DNA of 64,000 nucleotides from an uncultured Eubacteriales bacterium (GCA_900544555.1 UQWD01000007.1:1-64000); one strand, 5' to 3'; shown: positions 34,911 through 44,130, counted from the first letter of the stretch. A program made the numbers and translations. The notes: generated by a model not told the origin, from the sequence alone.

Positions 34911-35613
34911 ACTTGTTAATAATACGCGTCCGCGCGTTACCGGTTTCAAGGCATATATAACGGACGAATAGGGAAATACGGTTCTCCCTGTCCAAATTGT
35001 CCCATAGACGTCCGGCCGTTTCCTCGGGGCCGCCGTCTAATAGCAGCGGTACGGGTTCCCCCTCAAAGGAGGGGAGAGGACTTGCGTCGCGCATGTAAGT
35101 GTGGATAAGGTGACCGACGCCCGGCGCGGGGCGTTCATACTGATAAAAAAAGCGGTCGCACCCGCCTGAGGCCGCGTTTTTTTTCAGTATGCTCATCACG
35201 TAGTATAAACCTTTGCCTTTTAAACGCATAAACGCGCTTATGCGGGGCGTATAGTTGGGCGCGTCCGGCTCGTATTCACGAGTTCTTAGCGCATCTTCAA
35301 ACCGGCGGCCCGCGCTGACATAATCGTAAATCGTATCGGTTTGATCCCCGTTGGAAATTATCAACCCACCGTCAATCTGCCGAACGGGCGCGTACAATAT
35401 GAGGGAAGGATCTGTGAGCTTTTCAGGGTCGCGGATTTGCGTACGGATATCGCGCCCATCCTCCCGGAATACGCGGTTGCGGCTGTTCACACTCCGCCCC
35501 ATGATAAAATACGCGGCTACGGCGTTAAGCCCGTCGCCGCTCAGTCCCATTATGATGCCCCGGCCGGGATACCTGTTCCCTTTTAACGCCTGTTCTGTTT
35601 CAATCGCTTTCAT
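34903..35613 (-). CDS. PurO-like IMP cyclohydrolase
   Basis: A 236-aa protein of the PurO type, first known from archaea, which closes FAICAR to IMP. Recognisable parts are the N-terminal NRYPGRGIIMG segment, YFIMGRSVNSRNRVF and the central NYTPRISAFMRL, then an acidic C-terminal half. It sits directly upstream of the stand-alone formyltransferase and overlaps it, so together they replace bifunctional PurH. It overlaps the purN stop by 14 bases, with GGAG 7 bases before the ATG. Confidence 0.88.
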   Translation of the reverse strand: MKAIETEQALKGNRYPGRGIIMGLSGDGLNAVAAYFIMGRSVNSRNRVFREDGRDIRTQIRDPEKLTDPSLILYAPVRQIDGGLIISNGDQTDTIYDYVSAGRRFEDALRTREYEPDAPNYTPRISAFMRLKGKGLYYVMSILKKNAASGGCDRFFYQYERPAPGVGHLIHTYMRDASPLPSFEGEPVPLLLDGGPEETAGRLWDNLDRENRISLFVRYICLETGNARTRIINKYE

Positions 35614-36217
35614 GAATACGCTCCTGAATAAATTGTCGGCATATCCTCTCCGCCGCGCGGGGAAGAAGTTCCCATTCGGCCTGCTCCATAACCCTGCGCT
35701 GGAGGGATTGGGGCGTATCGCCCGGCATAACCTCCACCGCTTTTTGCATGAGTATCTCGCCGCCGTCAGTTATCTCGTTAACGATATGCGCCGTCGCGCC
35801 CGTTATTTTCACACCCCTTGCCAGCGCGGCCTCGTGTACCTTAAGCCCGTAGAACCCCTTGCCCCCGAACGCGGGGAGAAGGGAGGGGTGGATGTTTACA
35901 ATTCGGCCCTTATACCGCCTGACGATATCCTCGCTCAAAATCGAGAGGAAGCCGGCCAGAATGATAACGTCGACTTTAAATTCATCCAACAGGCTGCTCA
36001 GGTTCGAGCATAACCGCTCCACGCCCAGCTCACGCCGGTTCAGCAGGCGGGCCTGTACGCCGTATTTCGCGGCGCGCTCCAGCGCGTAGGCGGGCCTGTC
36101 CGACACCGCGAGCACGATGGAGCCATGCTGCAGAGCCCCCGATTCCTGCGCGTCTAATAGAGCTTGAAAATTGGTGCCGCCACCCGATACGAGCACGGCC
36201 ACGCGCGCCTTCAGCAT
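35600..36217 (-). CDS. purN: Phosphoribosylglycinamide formyltransferase
   Basis: A 205-aa folate-dependent transferase that makes FGAR from GAR. The phosphate-binding loop SGGGTNFQALLDA, the catalytic Asn/His in VNIHPSLLPAFGGKGFYG and the Asp in VNEITDGGEILMQ are intact. Its ATG overlaps the end of purM by 7 bases and its own end overlaps the cyclohydrolase gene. Confidence 0.96.
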   Translation of the reverse strand: MLKARVAVLVSGGGTNFQALLDAQESGALQHGSIVLAVSDRPAYALERAAKYGVQARLLNRRELGVERLCSNLSSLLDEFKVDVIILAGFLSILSEDIVRRYKGRIVNIHPSLLPAFGGKGFYGLKVHEAALARGVKITGATAHIVNEITDGGEILMQKAVEVMPGDTPQSLQRRVMEQAEWELLPRAAERICRQFIQERIHESD

Positions 36218-37248
36218 AGTTCGACGCCGCTGCCGCCCCAGAAAACCTCGCCCATGATATAGGCGTTTTCCCCGGCCGCTTCAAGTGCGCTCAATGCGGC
36301 TTGCGCGTCGGCCCGCGCAACGACGAGGCACATTCCGACGCCCATGTTGAAGGTGTTGAACATATCCCTCTCCGGGATGCCGCCCGCGTTTTGGAGCAGC
36401 CTGAATACCGGCGGCACGGCCAGCTTGTCCGCGTAAATCCTAGCGGACAGGCCGCCAGGCAGCGCCCGCGGGATGTTCTCGTAGAATCCGCCGCCCGTGA
36501 TATGCGCGGCCGCCCGGATACGCGCCGCTGCGCTCGCGGCAAGCACGGGCTTTACATAGATCCTCGTGGGCGTTAAGAGCGCGGCGCCCAGGGTCATCCC
36601 GAGTTCGTCGCAATAGATTTCCAGGGTATCGGGCCTCAACTCAAGGCTAAGCGATTTGCGCACCAGCGAAAAGCCGTTGGAATGCAGGCCGGAGGACGGC
36701 AGCGCGATAAGCACGTCGCCTTCCTCGACCGCGTTTTTATCAAACGCCTTATCCTTATCCACAATTCCAACCGAAAACCCGGCCAAATCATATTCGTTCT
36801 CGGCATAAAAGCCCGGCATCTCAGCCGTTTCGCCGCCGATAAGGGCGCAGCCGGCCTGCACGCAGCCTTCCGCAACGCCCGCGACTATTTGCGCTGCGCG
36901 CTCGGGAACGTTTCGGCCCATAGCGATATAGTCAAGGAAGAACAGCGGCTTTGCTCCGCAGCAGATAATATCGTTTACGCACATGGCCACGCAGTCTATG
37001 CCTATGGTATCGTGCCTGTCCATCAGGAACGCCAGCTTAAGCTTCGTTCCAACGCCGTCCGTACCGCTGACAAGCACAGGCCTTTTAATTCCGGTCAAAT
37101 CCAGTTCAAACAGGCCGCCAAAGCCGCCGATAGGCGAAACGCCCGGAATAAGCGTGCGTGCGATATGTTCCTTCATCAGCTCAACCGCGCGGTATCCGGC
37201 GGTAATATCCACACCCGCCTCGCGGTAACTGTCACTGTAGCTCTTCAT
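36211..37248 (-). CDS. purM: Phosphoribosylformylglycinamidine cyclo-ligase
   Basis: A 345-aa AIR synthetase. It starts MKSYSDSYREAGVDITAGYR, with the ATP-binding signature LVSGTDGVGTKLKLAF and the later GGETAEMPGFY. Start chosen at 37248 because AAGGAG lies upstream and homologues begin here; a longer frame to 37290 runs inside purF. It overlaps purF by 17 bases. Confidence 0.96.
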   Translation of the reverse strand: MKSYSDSYREAGVDITAGYRAVELMKEHIARTLIPGVSPIGGFGGLFELDLTGIKRPVLVSGTDGVGTKLKLAFLMDRHDTIGIDCVAMCVNDIICCGAKPLFFLDYIAMGRNVPERAAQIVAGVAEGCVQAGCALIGGETAEMPGFYAENEYDLAGFSVGIVDKDKAFDKNAVEEGDVLIALPSSGLHSNGFSLVRKSLSLELRPDTLEIYCDELGMTLGAALLTPTRIYVKPVLAASAAARIRAAAHITGGGFYENIPRALPGGLSARIYADKLAVPPVFRLLQNAGGIPERDMFNTFNMGVGMCLVVARADAQAALSALEAAGENAYIMGEVFWGGSGVELC

Positions 37249-38698
37249 CACTTTTCTCCTTGCCGGCGTTTTCGCCGATTTTGCGCGCATATTTATTCCG
37301 CCCCGTACGCCGCGGGGGCTCGCAGGGGTATTCGCCGGTAAAGCACGCGGTGCAAAACTCCTTGCCCGCGCAGCCCGCTAGCATGGTAACATGCTCGGGG
37401 TTTAAAAAGCCGACTGAATCAGCCCCTAGAATGTTGCGGATTTCGTCGTCGGTATGGTTCCAGGCGATGAGCTTATCCTGCGAATCAATATCCGTGCCGA
37501 AGTAGCACGGGTACAGGAATTTGGGCGCGGAGGAGAGCATATGCACCTCGGTCGCGCCCGCGTCGCGCAGCAGCCGGACGATGCGCGCCCCGGTTGTGCC
37601 GCGCACGATGGAATCGTCTATCAGTACGACGCGCTTGTTCGCTACGACGTGCGCTACGGGGTTGAGCTTAATGCGCACCTTATCCTCCCGGTCGGACTGA
37701 ACGGGCTGAATAAAGGTACGCCCGATATACTTGTTTTTGATAAAACCGATATCGTATGGTATGCCGGATTGGCGCGAGTATCCTATCGCCGCGTCAATGC
37801 CCGTATCCGGCACGCCGATTACCACATCGGCCTGTATGGGGTGCTCCAAAGCCAGAAACGACCCCGCGCGCTGGCGCGCCAAATGTACGGAAGCCCCGTC
37901 CACCACGCTGTCCGCCCTCGCGAAGTAAATAAGTTCAAAAACGCAATGCGCTTTTTTACCGCTATGGCAGTGCTCGCGTATACTCCTGAGGCCGTTTGCG
38001 TCCGCAATAACGATTTCGCCAGGCTCCACATCGCGAAGGAAGGTTGCGCCGATGCTGTCGAGCGCGCATGTCTCCGAGGCAAAAACGTACCCGCCGTCTA
38101 ATGTGCCGACGCATAGCGGATGGAAGCCGAGCGGATCCCTTGCTGCAATCAGCTTTGTAGGCGACATCACAATAAGGGAAAACGCGCCTTTAAGCTTGCC
38201 CATCGCGCGGCAAAGCGCATCCTCAATCGATGGGGACGAAAGGCGCTCCTTTATGATGATGTAGGATATAACCTCCGTATCGCTTGTGGTATGGAATATG
38301 GAGCCGTTCAGCTCCAGCCCCTCTCTTAGCTCAACGTCGTTGGTAAGGTTGCCGTTGTGCGCCAGAGCCATGCATCCCTTGATATGGTTTACTACCAGGG
38401 GCTGGGCGTTGAGCCCGGCGTTCTGGCCGGTGGTGCCGTAGCGAACATGCCCGATAGCCATACGCCCGCGGCCGAGCTTTTTAAAAACATCGTCGGTAAA
38501 CACCTCGTTTACCAGGCCCGCGTCCCGGTGCGACGTAATTACGCCGTCGTCGTTCACGGCGATTCCGCAGCTTTCCTGCCCGCGGTGCTGCAGGGCGTAC
38601 AGCGCGTAATAGGCGAGGGAGGCGACATTAGCGCTCTCTTTTGCGTAAACGCCGAAAACGCCGCATTCTTCATGAAGCTTATCAAACATTGGTTTCAC
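37232..38698 (-). CDS. purF: Amidophosphoribosyltransferase
   Basis: A 488-aa first enzyme of the pathway, making phosphoribosylamine from PRPP and glutamine. A short propeptide precedes the N-terminal nucleophile Cys in HEECGVFGVY. The PRPP site is VVLIDDSIVRGTTGARIV. C-terminal cysteines in LAGCAGKEFCTACFTGEYP fit the [4Fe-4S]-containing, oxygen-sensitive Bacillus-type enzyme. It begins with GTG overlapping the purC stop (38698); an ATG three codons later (38689) is an alternative. Confidence 0.96.
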   Translation of the reverse strand: MKPMFDKLHEECGVFGVYAKESANVASLAYYALYALQHRGQESCGIAVNDDGVITSHRDAGLVNEVFTDDVFKKLGRGRMAIGHVRYGTTGQNAGLNAQPLVVNHIKGCMALAHNGNLTNDVELREGLELNGSIFHTTSDTEVISYIIIKERLSSPSIEDALCRAMGKLKGAFSLIVMSPTKLIAARDPLGFHPLCVGTLDGGYVFASETCALDSIGATFLRDVEPGEIVIADANGLRSIREHCHSGKKAHCVFELIYFARADSVVDGASVHLARQRAGSFLALEHPIQADVVIGVPDTGIDAAIGYSRQSGIPYDIGFIKNKYIGRTFIQPVQSDREDKVRIKLNPVAHVVANKRVVLIDDSIVRGTTGARIVRLLRDAGATEVHMLSSAPKFLYPCYFGTDIDSQDKLIAWNHTDDEIRNILGADSVGFLNPEHVTMLAGCAGKEFCTACFTGEYPCEPPRRTGRNKYARKIGENAGKEKSDEELQ

Positions 38699-39411
38699 CG
38701 TTGTTCGCCCATCAGCCTGCGCAAAATTTCCTGATACGCGTCTTCAACGCCGCCCAGGTCCCTGCGGAAGCGATCCTTATCGAGCTTGCGTTTGGTTGCG
38801 CTGTCCCATAAACGGCAGGTATCCGGCGATATTTCATCGGCCAGGATGATGGTTCCGTCGGGGGTTTTGCCAAACTCCAGCTTAAAATCGACCAGCTCGA
38901 TGTTCAGCTCCTTAAGGTAATCCATAAGAATATTATTGACGCGAAGCGCGTACGACGCGATTAGGTTAAGCTCATCGGGCGTCGCGAGCTCCATCGCGGC
39001 GATATGATATTCGTTTATCATCGGATCGCCCAGCGCATCGTCTTTATAGCTGTATTCTAAAACGGTATGCTTCAGGGCGGACCCTTCCGGCAGACCCAGG
39101 CGCTTGGAAAGCGAGCCAGCGGCGATATTGCGCACAATCACCTCAAGCGGGATGATGGCGGCCTTTTTAACAAGCGTTTCGCTGTCGGACAGTTCCTCTA
39201 CGTAATGGGTCGGTATTCCTTTGGATTCGAGCAGGCGCATCATATGGTTCGTAACGCGGTTGTTGATTACGCCCTTACCCTCGATAGTCCCCTTCTTTTC
39301 GCCGTTAAACGCCGTTGCGTCGTCCTTGTATGAAACAATATAGGCGTTCTCATCATCGGTTTTAAAGACTTTCTTAGCCTTGCCCTCGTAGAGCAGCTCC
39401 TTCTTTTGCAT
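38695..39411 (-). CDS. purC: SAICAR synthase
   Basis: A 238-aa ligase joining aspartate to CAIR. Landmarks are ELLYEGKAKKVFKTDDENAY, the KKAAIIPLEVIVRNIAAGS segment and LADEISPDTCRLWD. The ATG at 39411 follows a GGAGG site. It overlaps purF. A 293-base gap without a visible gene or terminator separates it from purE. Confidence 0.96.
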   Translation of the reverse strand: MQKKELLYEGKAKKVFKTDDENAYIVSYKDDATAFNGEKKGTIEGKGVINNRVTNHMMRLLESKGIPTHYVEELSDSETLVKKAAIIPLEVIVRNIAAGSLSKRLGLPEGSALKHTVLEYSYKDDALGDPMINEYHIAAMELATPDELNLIASYALRVNNILMDYLKELNIELVDFKLEFGKTPDGTIILADEISPDTCRLWDSATKRKLDKDRFRRDLGGVEDAYQEILRRLMGEQR

Positions 39412-39704
39412 GGTGATAACCTCCTGCCAGTAATAGATATAAAAAATCAATATAAGGTTCGGCGAACCGTCACCGTTAATAACGCTGCTTGGCGCGGTAC
39501 TTTACGCCAGGCATCTAAACAACTTATTCCCGCATGCGCCAAAACGCCTTTGAATATCCTTCAGATTAACATGCGGCGCGAAAAGGCCAGTTAAGAGAAA
39601 CCCTCATTACTTCCGACTTCTCACGCGCGATAAACACGCCGCCGCTTGTGCGTTATGACGCCGTATATTTTGCCCCGTTCGCAAAACTTGCCAGGCAAAA
39701 CGGC

Positions 39705-40202
39705 TCATTCCTCATGTAGCCGCTCTTCCAGCCGTTCATTTTTCGCCAGAACGGATAACGCCATATCCTGGCGCATGTCTAAAATCCGCTGCGACAGGTC
39801 GGGGCATCCCAAAGCCAATATTTGCGCTGCGAGTATGGCCGCGTTAGCCGCCCCATCGATGGCTACGGTCGCAACGGGCAGCCCGCTGGGCATCTGAACA
39901 GTGGAGAGCAGGGCGTCCAGCCCGTCCAATGTAGAGGATTTAATCGGCACGCCGATTACGGGCAGCGCGGTATTGGCCGCGGCCGCCCCCGCCAGATGCG
40001 CCGCCTTGCCCGCGGCGGCAATGATAACGCCAATTCCGTTGCTTGCAGCGGATGATACGTACTGCGCCGTCTGCTGTGGCGTACGGTGCGCCGAAAGCAC
40101 CCTCGTCTCAAAAGGAACATTAAGCTCCCGAAGTTTGGCAAAGCATGCGCGCATAACGGGCAGATCGCTGTCGCTGCCCATGATAATCGCAACCTTCTTC
40201 AT
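39705..40202 (-). CDS. purE: N5-carboxyaminoimidazole ribonucleotide mutase
   Basis: A 165-aa class I PurE with the substrate loop MGSDSDLPVMRACFAKL, the SAHRTP motif (catalytic His) and AAGKAAHLAGAAAANTALPV. Class I PurE normally needs PurK, which is not in this operon. Start at 40202 after GGGAGG. It is the first gene of the pur operon. Confidence 0.95.
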   Translation of the reverse strand: MKKVAIIMGSDSDLPVMRACFAKLRELNVPFETRVLSAHRTPQQTAQYVSSAASNGIGVIIAAAGKAAHLAGAAAANTALPVIGVPIKSSTLDGLDALLSTVQMPSGLPVATVAIDGAANAAILAAQILALGCPDLSQRILDMRQDMALSVLAKNERLEERLHEE

Positions 40203-40246
40203 TTTAATTCCTCCCGTCAAAGATTAACATCGTGGGATACATCACT

Positions 40247-40275
40247 AAGATACAAAAAATTACACTGATTTTCAA
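40247..40275 (-). promoter_or_regulatory. Candidate pur operon promoter
   Basis: On the minus strand TTGAAA (40275-40270), 17 bases, then TATCTT (40252-40247), 45 bases before purE. The surrounding 80 bases are very AT-rich. I see no purine-riboswitch core and no clear PurR box pair. Confidence 0.35.
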
Positions 40276-40488
40276 GATCAATTTATTTTTTAACACAATA
40301 TAATTTTTACCATTCGTATATTCAACATAAATAAAACAACTGAAGTAGATAAAACGCAATACTGCCAAGGGCTTTTGCGCCGTTTATCATAATGCCTGCA
40401 ATACGCTTTAACAACGCATGTATACTTGGCTTTATATGCGGACCCGGCGCGATTTCGATAGGCCGTGATATGGACTCCATTAAAAGAG

Positions 40489-41202
40489 CTAAAAATAAAA
40501 GGGGTTTACCACAGCGGAATCTCCCCATATCGCCTCGGCCATGCGGTACATGGCTTTAGCGTGGATCCGGTCATGCCAGATAAAGCGCCGCATGACCTTT
40601 TTGAGCGTCCATTGTTCATCATACTTACCGGTAAAAACAGCGTTTTTCAAGTAATCCGGCGTCGCCTCAACCGCAGCAAAAGCCTGTTTGCGCGCGGAAA
40701 GCATGTCTCCGGTACAGGTTTCAACAACGCCTATCTGGGATACGTAATAATCCGTGACCCCATTGGTATGCAGATACATTTCCCGCGCGGTAACAGGAAC
40801 GCTTCCGTAAAATGTTTTTCTAGGCGCGGAAGCTGAAGCATCCTTGTCGGGAACAGAATGGTACAATACCTCAAAACACGCGGCCGATTTCTCTGCGATC
40901 GCCTTGAGACAGGAGTATTCTTGAAATGATACAGAGCCCTTTTCAGCTTCAAATAACGCCTCGCTGTCCGCGTCCTGAACGCATAAGCCGGTTTTAACGC
41001 TCTGAGCCGTATGCGCAAGCATGGGTCCGCGTGGGATTTCGCGGCCTGCCCATTGGCAATAGCGCGTTATCTCACAGGACATCTTGCTAAAAGCTTCCTC
41101 AAGCGTTCTACCGCGCGTAAAAGCTCCGGGATAATCGCGGGCGTATACAAGGAATCCAAAATCGTTGTACTCAACCACCGTTTCAATTATGGATTGCGTC
41201 AT
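40489..41202 (-). CDS. HicB-like N-terminus fused to a DinB-like domain
   Basis: A 237-aa protein. Residues 1-60 (VVEYNDFGFLVYARDYPGAF, then RTLEEAFSKM) look like the HicB/UPF0150 fold found in antitoxins. Residues about 80-237 look like a helical DinB-type domain, with the segment QWTLKKVMRRFIWHDRIHAK containing histidines of the sort that bind a metal in that family. I chose the ATG at 41202 because CGGGAGGG is 5 bases upstream; the longer frame to 41472 reads through the adjacent repeat. No HicA toxin is next to it. The role is unknown. Confidence 0.65.
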   Translation of the reverse strand: MTQSIIETVVEYNDFGFLVYARDYPGAFTRGRTLEEAFSKMSCEITRYCQWAGREIPRGPMLAHTAQSVKTGLCVQDADSEALFEAEKGSVSFQEYSCLKAIAEKSAACFEVLYHSVPDKDASASAPRKTFYGSVPVTAREMYLHTNGVTDYYVSQIGVVETCTGDMLSARKQAFAAVEATPDYLKNAVFTGKYDEQWTLKKVMRRFIWHDRIHAKAMYRMAEAIWGDSAVVNPFYF

Positions 41203-41344
41203 CTTACCCTCCCGAAAAAATCTAAGCATAGCTGTAAGCCCTTGAAGTGCGGGTAGGTTCGCCGCCATCCCGCCCTCATCAGCGTTAAGCGGACGAGTTG
41301 AATGTATCCCGTATAGGCGACAATGCGCTTTGGCTTTAGGCGAT

Positions 41345-41545
41345 CCAAGTGTGTCGAAAAAAGTGGCTGCGCCCACGTTTTTCGAGTTAACACGGAGCGC
41401 TTTTACATAGGCGCTGTCAGCGCCCCGTGCAAAGAAACCCTTGCTGCTTAAGGCATTCCGAATCTGACGCACATGTCGTCAGATTCGGTTGAAAGCCTAT
41501 TGGGGCTGCGGCTCCGACCCAGCCCCGGTTTTTTTTGACAGGCTG
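41345..41545 (+). repeat. Structured interspersed repeat, copy 2
   Basis: About 201 bp, an inverted copy of 28409-28605. The same hairpins are present: a perfect 12-bp stem at 41458-41488 (CCGAATCTGACG with CGTCAGATTCGG), the stem with AGCGCC/GGCGCT, and at the right end GGGGCTG (41502-41508) with CAGCCCC (41520-41526) followed by eight T, a textbook terminator in the plus direction. A terminal base pair that is G-C in copy 1 is C-G here, a compensating change. No gene reads into it on the plus strand, so it may be an independent small RNA. The remaining non-coding bases of 41203-41712 show no other feature. Confidence 0.8.
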
Positions 41546-41712
41546 GCAATAACGCCCCTTCTCAGGGGCGTTATTGTTTAAAGTTCTATATATCATTATG
41601 CATGTTGAGGCTTTGTTCGCCGGGCAAAGTTTAAAAGGCATTTCATGCTTAGCGTCCTAAATAAACCCAAAAGATTATTACGCTCTCTTTTTTCGCCTAT
41701 CCAATGAGCGTA

Positions 41713-42990
41713 TTATTCCTTAGTCATAATACGGAGTATTTCCCTGTCCGTTTCCCGCATACCGTCCCTGGCCATACACCCAACGTTAGCTATTGTGTTA
41801 TCAACGCCTTTGGCGACGATCCCGTCCCCGCTTCTAAACTGCTGGTTATTTAAATACATATGATAGCCAAGCAAGCCGGCCTCTACCGCGGACGCTATCT
41901 TGGCCGCGCATGAGGGCTTTGCCCCGTCGCACACAATACCAGACACAATGGCAAGGGCGTTCACTATGGTATGCGCTATCACTTCATAATCGCCGCCTTT
42001 CAAATAGGCAATTCCAGCGCCCGCCCCGCAGCCCGCGCTTACCGCACCGCAAAACGCGCTGAGGCGGCCGATGCCGCTTTTCTGGTGAACGGTAACGAGG
42101 TTTGAAACGATGAGCGCTCGATACAGCTTTACCTCATCAACCTTTAACTCCCGAGCGTAAATCACAACCGGCACAGAGGCCGTTATCCCCTGATTGCCGC
42201 TCCCGGACAATATCACAACGGGCAGCTCGCATCCGCTCATACGCGCATCGGAGCCTGCAGCGGCCATCGCTTTAGCGCGGTTCTTAACGTCTCCGCCAAA
42301 ATCGGATAACAACACGCTTCCTACATTCGCTCCGTAATCCCCCCTGATGCCTTCCTCGGCGATAGCCATATTCAAGCTTATCTGGCGCCGCAGGGCCGCT
42401 TCGACATCGTCGATATGCGCGATATTCGCAAACTCCACGATTTCGCGCACGTTGAGTACGCTTTTATCCGTCAGGTTCTCCTCCGGCGACCGGGTCACGG
42501 GCGCTTGAAACAGCACATGGCCGTCCTTCTCAATATAAACAATATTTGTGTGGTTGTTGGCTATTCTAACCCGCGCACGGCGCGATCCCCGCGATACGGT
42601 CATGTTAATATCCAGTATCAACCCCGAATCCGCGCAGCGTATGAAGATGGGAGTAATCCTAAGATACGCTTTAATCTTTTCGCGCTGCTTGGCGGATACC
42701 TCCGCGATAACCTCAAGCCTGCGCCCCACGTCCCCCGCTATCACGCCAGCGCCCGCAGCCGCCGCAATGCCCTTAAGCCCGCCTGTATTGGGCACAACTA
42801 CGCTTTTGACATTTTTCAGGATATTGCCGCTGACCTCAATCTCTATCCTGTCCGGCGCTTCTCCAAGCACGTCGCGGGCTTTGGCCGCGCAATAAGCTAT
42901 CGCTATCGGTTCCGTACAGCCCATTGCGGGAACAAGCTCTTCAAGTAATATCTGAACGTATGCGTTGTATATACCGTCGCGCAGCTTCAT
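41713..42990 (-). CDS. L-cysteine desulfidase-like (CyuA/YhaM, UPF0597) family protein
   Basis: A 425-aa member of the serine-dehydratase-alpha-like UPF0597 family, whose characterised members release sulfide from L-cysteine using an iron-sulfur cluster. MGCTEPIAIAYCAAKA near the N-terminus carries the conserved Cys of the family. Others appear in CELPVVILSGSGNQG, GCGAGAGIAYLKGG and IVCDGAKPSCAAK. It starts at 42990 behind GGGGGT; a frame extends to 43008. No regulator or transporter is adjacent. A role with another amino acid is possible. Confidence 0.82.
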   Translation of the reverse strand: MKLRDGIYNAYVQILLEELVPAMGCTEPIAIAYCAAKARDVLGEAPDRIEIEVSGNILKNVKSVVVPNTGGLKGIAAAAGAGVIAGDVGRRLEVIAEVSAKQREKIKAYLRITPIFIRCADSGLILDINMTVSRGSRRARVRIANNHTNIVYIEKDGHVLFQAPVTRSPEENLTDKSVLNVREIVEFANIAHIDDVEAALRRQISLNMAIAEEGIRGDYGANVGSVLLSDFGGDVKNRAKAMAAAGSDARMSGCELPVVILSGSGNQGITASVPVVIYARELKVDEVKLYRALIVSNLVTVHQKSGIGRLSAFCGAVSAGCGAGAGIAYLKGGDYEVIAHTIVNALAIVSGIVCDGAKPSCAAKIASAVEAGLLGYHMYLNNQQFRSGDGIVAKGVDNTIANVGCMARDGMRETDREILRIMTKE

Positions 42991-43283
42991 TGGCCAAACC
43001 CCCGTCATTCTCTAAAAATTATGCGCTGTACGCGGCGATTCAACAAAAAAAGCCGTTATCAGCTAATTTGAATTATAACAAAGGGGGTTTATACGATCAA
43101 CCGAGCGTTGCATATTCTTTATAATCAAATACAAGCGCCGTTTCGCGGCGTAGTCATTTCAGTGCAAAACGGCGATAAAATAGAGCGAACTAAGTACTAG
43201 AATTTAGTATGCAGTATGATAATATAATTAAGTATCCTTGTTACTTTTTCGCGTTAATTATGCTATTTTATGAGTGAGGTAAT

Positions 43284-44111
43284 ATGGATATGATTAATAT
43301 GGGAAGGCGTAACTCGAAGCTGAGGAGATACGCGCGAATAGAAAAAAGTATTGAGGCGGAGGTTTTCGCCCAAATGAACAAGCCGCGTGAGCAAAGAGAC
43401 AACGCGTATATTCATGAAAGCCTGGAAACGCTTTCATATGTTCGCGAAGCGGCTCAAAGGCTGGAGGCTTTCCACGAAGTGGAGGCTATTAGCTATTCCG
43501 TCAGCCGGGTTCGCAGGCTCGCCATAGCCGCGACGCTAACGGTAGCCGTGCTGGTATCCGTCGGCGGCATTGCCGAAGCGCTGGGCGTTCGTGTTTGGAA
43601 CGCTATTATCAAACGCGACCTCAACTTTTTTCAGATAAGCTACTTTCCTTCGGAGAGTATGCCGCAGGAAACGCCAAACGGGCAGGAAGTTGGCGATAAC
43701 GATAATATAAGCGGGAAAAGGTATCGGTTCACTTCTCTGAAGGAAGCAAGCGAGACGCTTGAAATTAATCCACCCCTGCCTTCATACATACCGACGGGTA
43801 TGGAGCTGAAATTCCCTGTTAAAGGATATGAATCCAGCCTACAAAGGTGGATAGAGCTGGAATATCAAGCAGACGGCCATTATTTATCGTTTCGTGTAAG
43901 CTTAGCGTCCAAAGGCGTATCCGGCATAGTTTTACCGCAGTATGATGAGTATGAGGCGTACTGGTCGGGTGGATTTGAACACCATATCATATTATCAGGC
44001 GCGGAATATATGGTCATATGGCATTCAAACGAATATCGGATTATGATGAAAACGGATTTGGATGTTAAGCAAGTGAAGCTTGTACTTGATTCTCTTTACA
44101 AAACAGCATAA
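43284..44111 (+). CDS. DUF4367 membrane protein A, anti-sigma-like
   Basis: A 275-aa protein with anti-sigma topology: a cytoplasmic N-terminal domain of about 85 residues (YARIEKSIEAEVFAQMNKP), one membrane helix (about 90-110, IAATLTVAVLVSVGGIAEAL) and an extracytoplasmic part whose C-terminal half (about 150-275) resembles DUF4367. It is clearly paralogous to the product of 45522-46484, sharing the FAQMNKP/FDEMNKP block and the GIAEA(L/V)G(V/I)R segment after the helix. A GAGG site precedes the ATG. It is followed by a small secreted-protein gene. No sigma gene lies upstream of this copy. Confidence 0.72.
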   Translation: MDMINMGRRNSKLRRYARIEKSIEAEVFAQMNKPREQRDNAYIHESLETLSYVREAAQRLEAFHEVEAISYSVSRVRRLAIAATLTVAVLVSVGGIAEALGVRVWNAIIKRDLNFFQISYFPSESMPQETPNGQEVGDNDNISGKRYRFTSLKEASETLEINPPLPSYIPTGMELKFPVKGYESSLQRWIELEYQADGHYLSFRVSLASKGVSGIVLPQYDEYEAYWSGGFEHHIILSGAEYMVIWHSNEYRIMMKTDLDVKQVKLVLDSLYKTA

Positions 44112-44130
44112 AGATAAAGGAGTGTTTCCT

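Noticed and set aside
40203..40488. Purine riboswitch or PurR box upstream of purE
   Set aside because: The leader is AT-rich and lacks the conserved core and paired stems of the purine riboswitch, and no PurR-box pair was visible.
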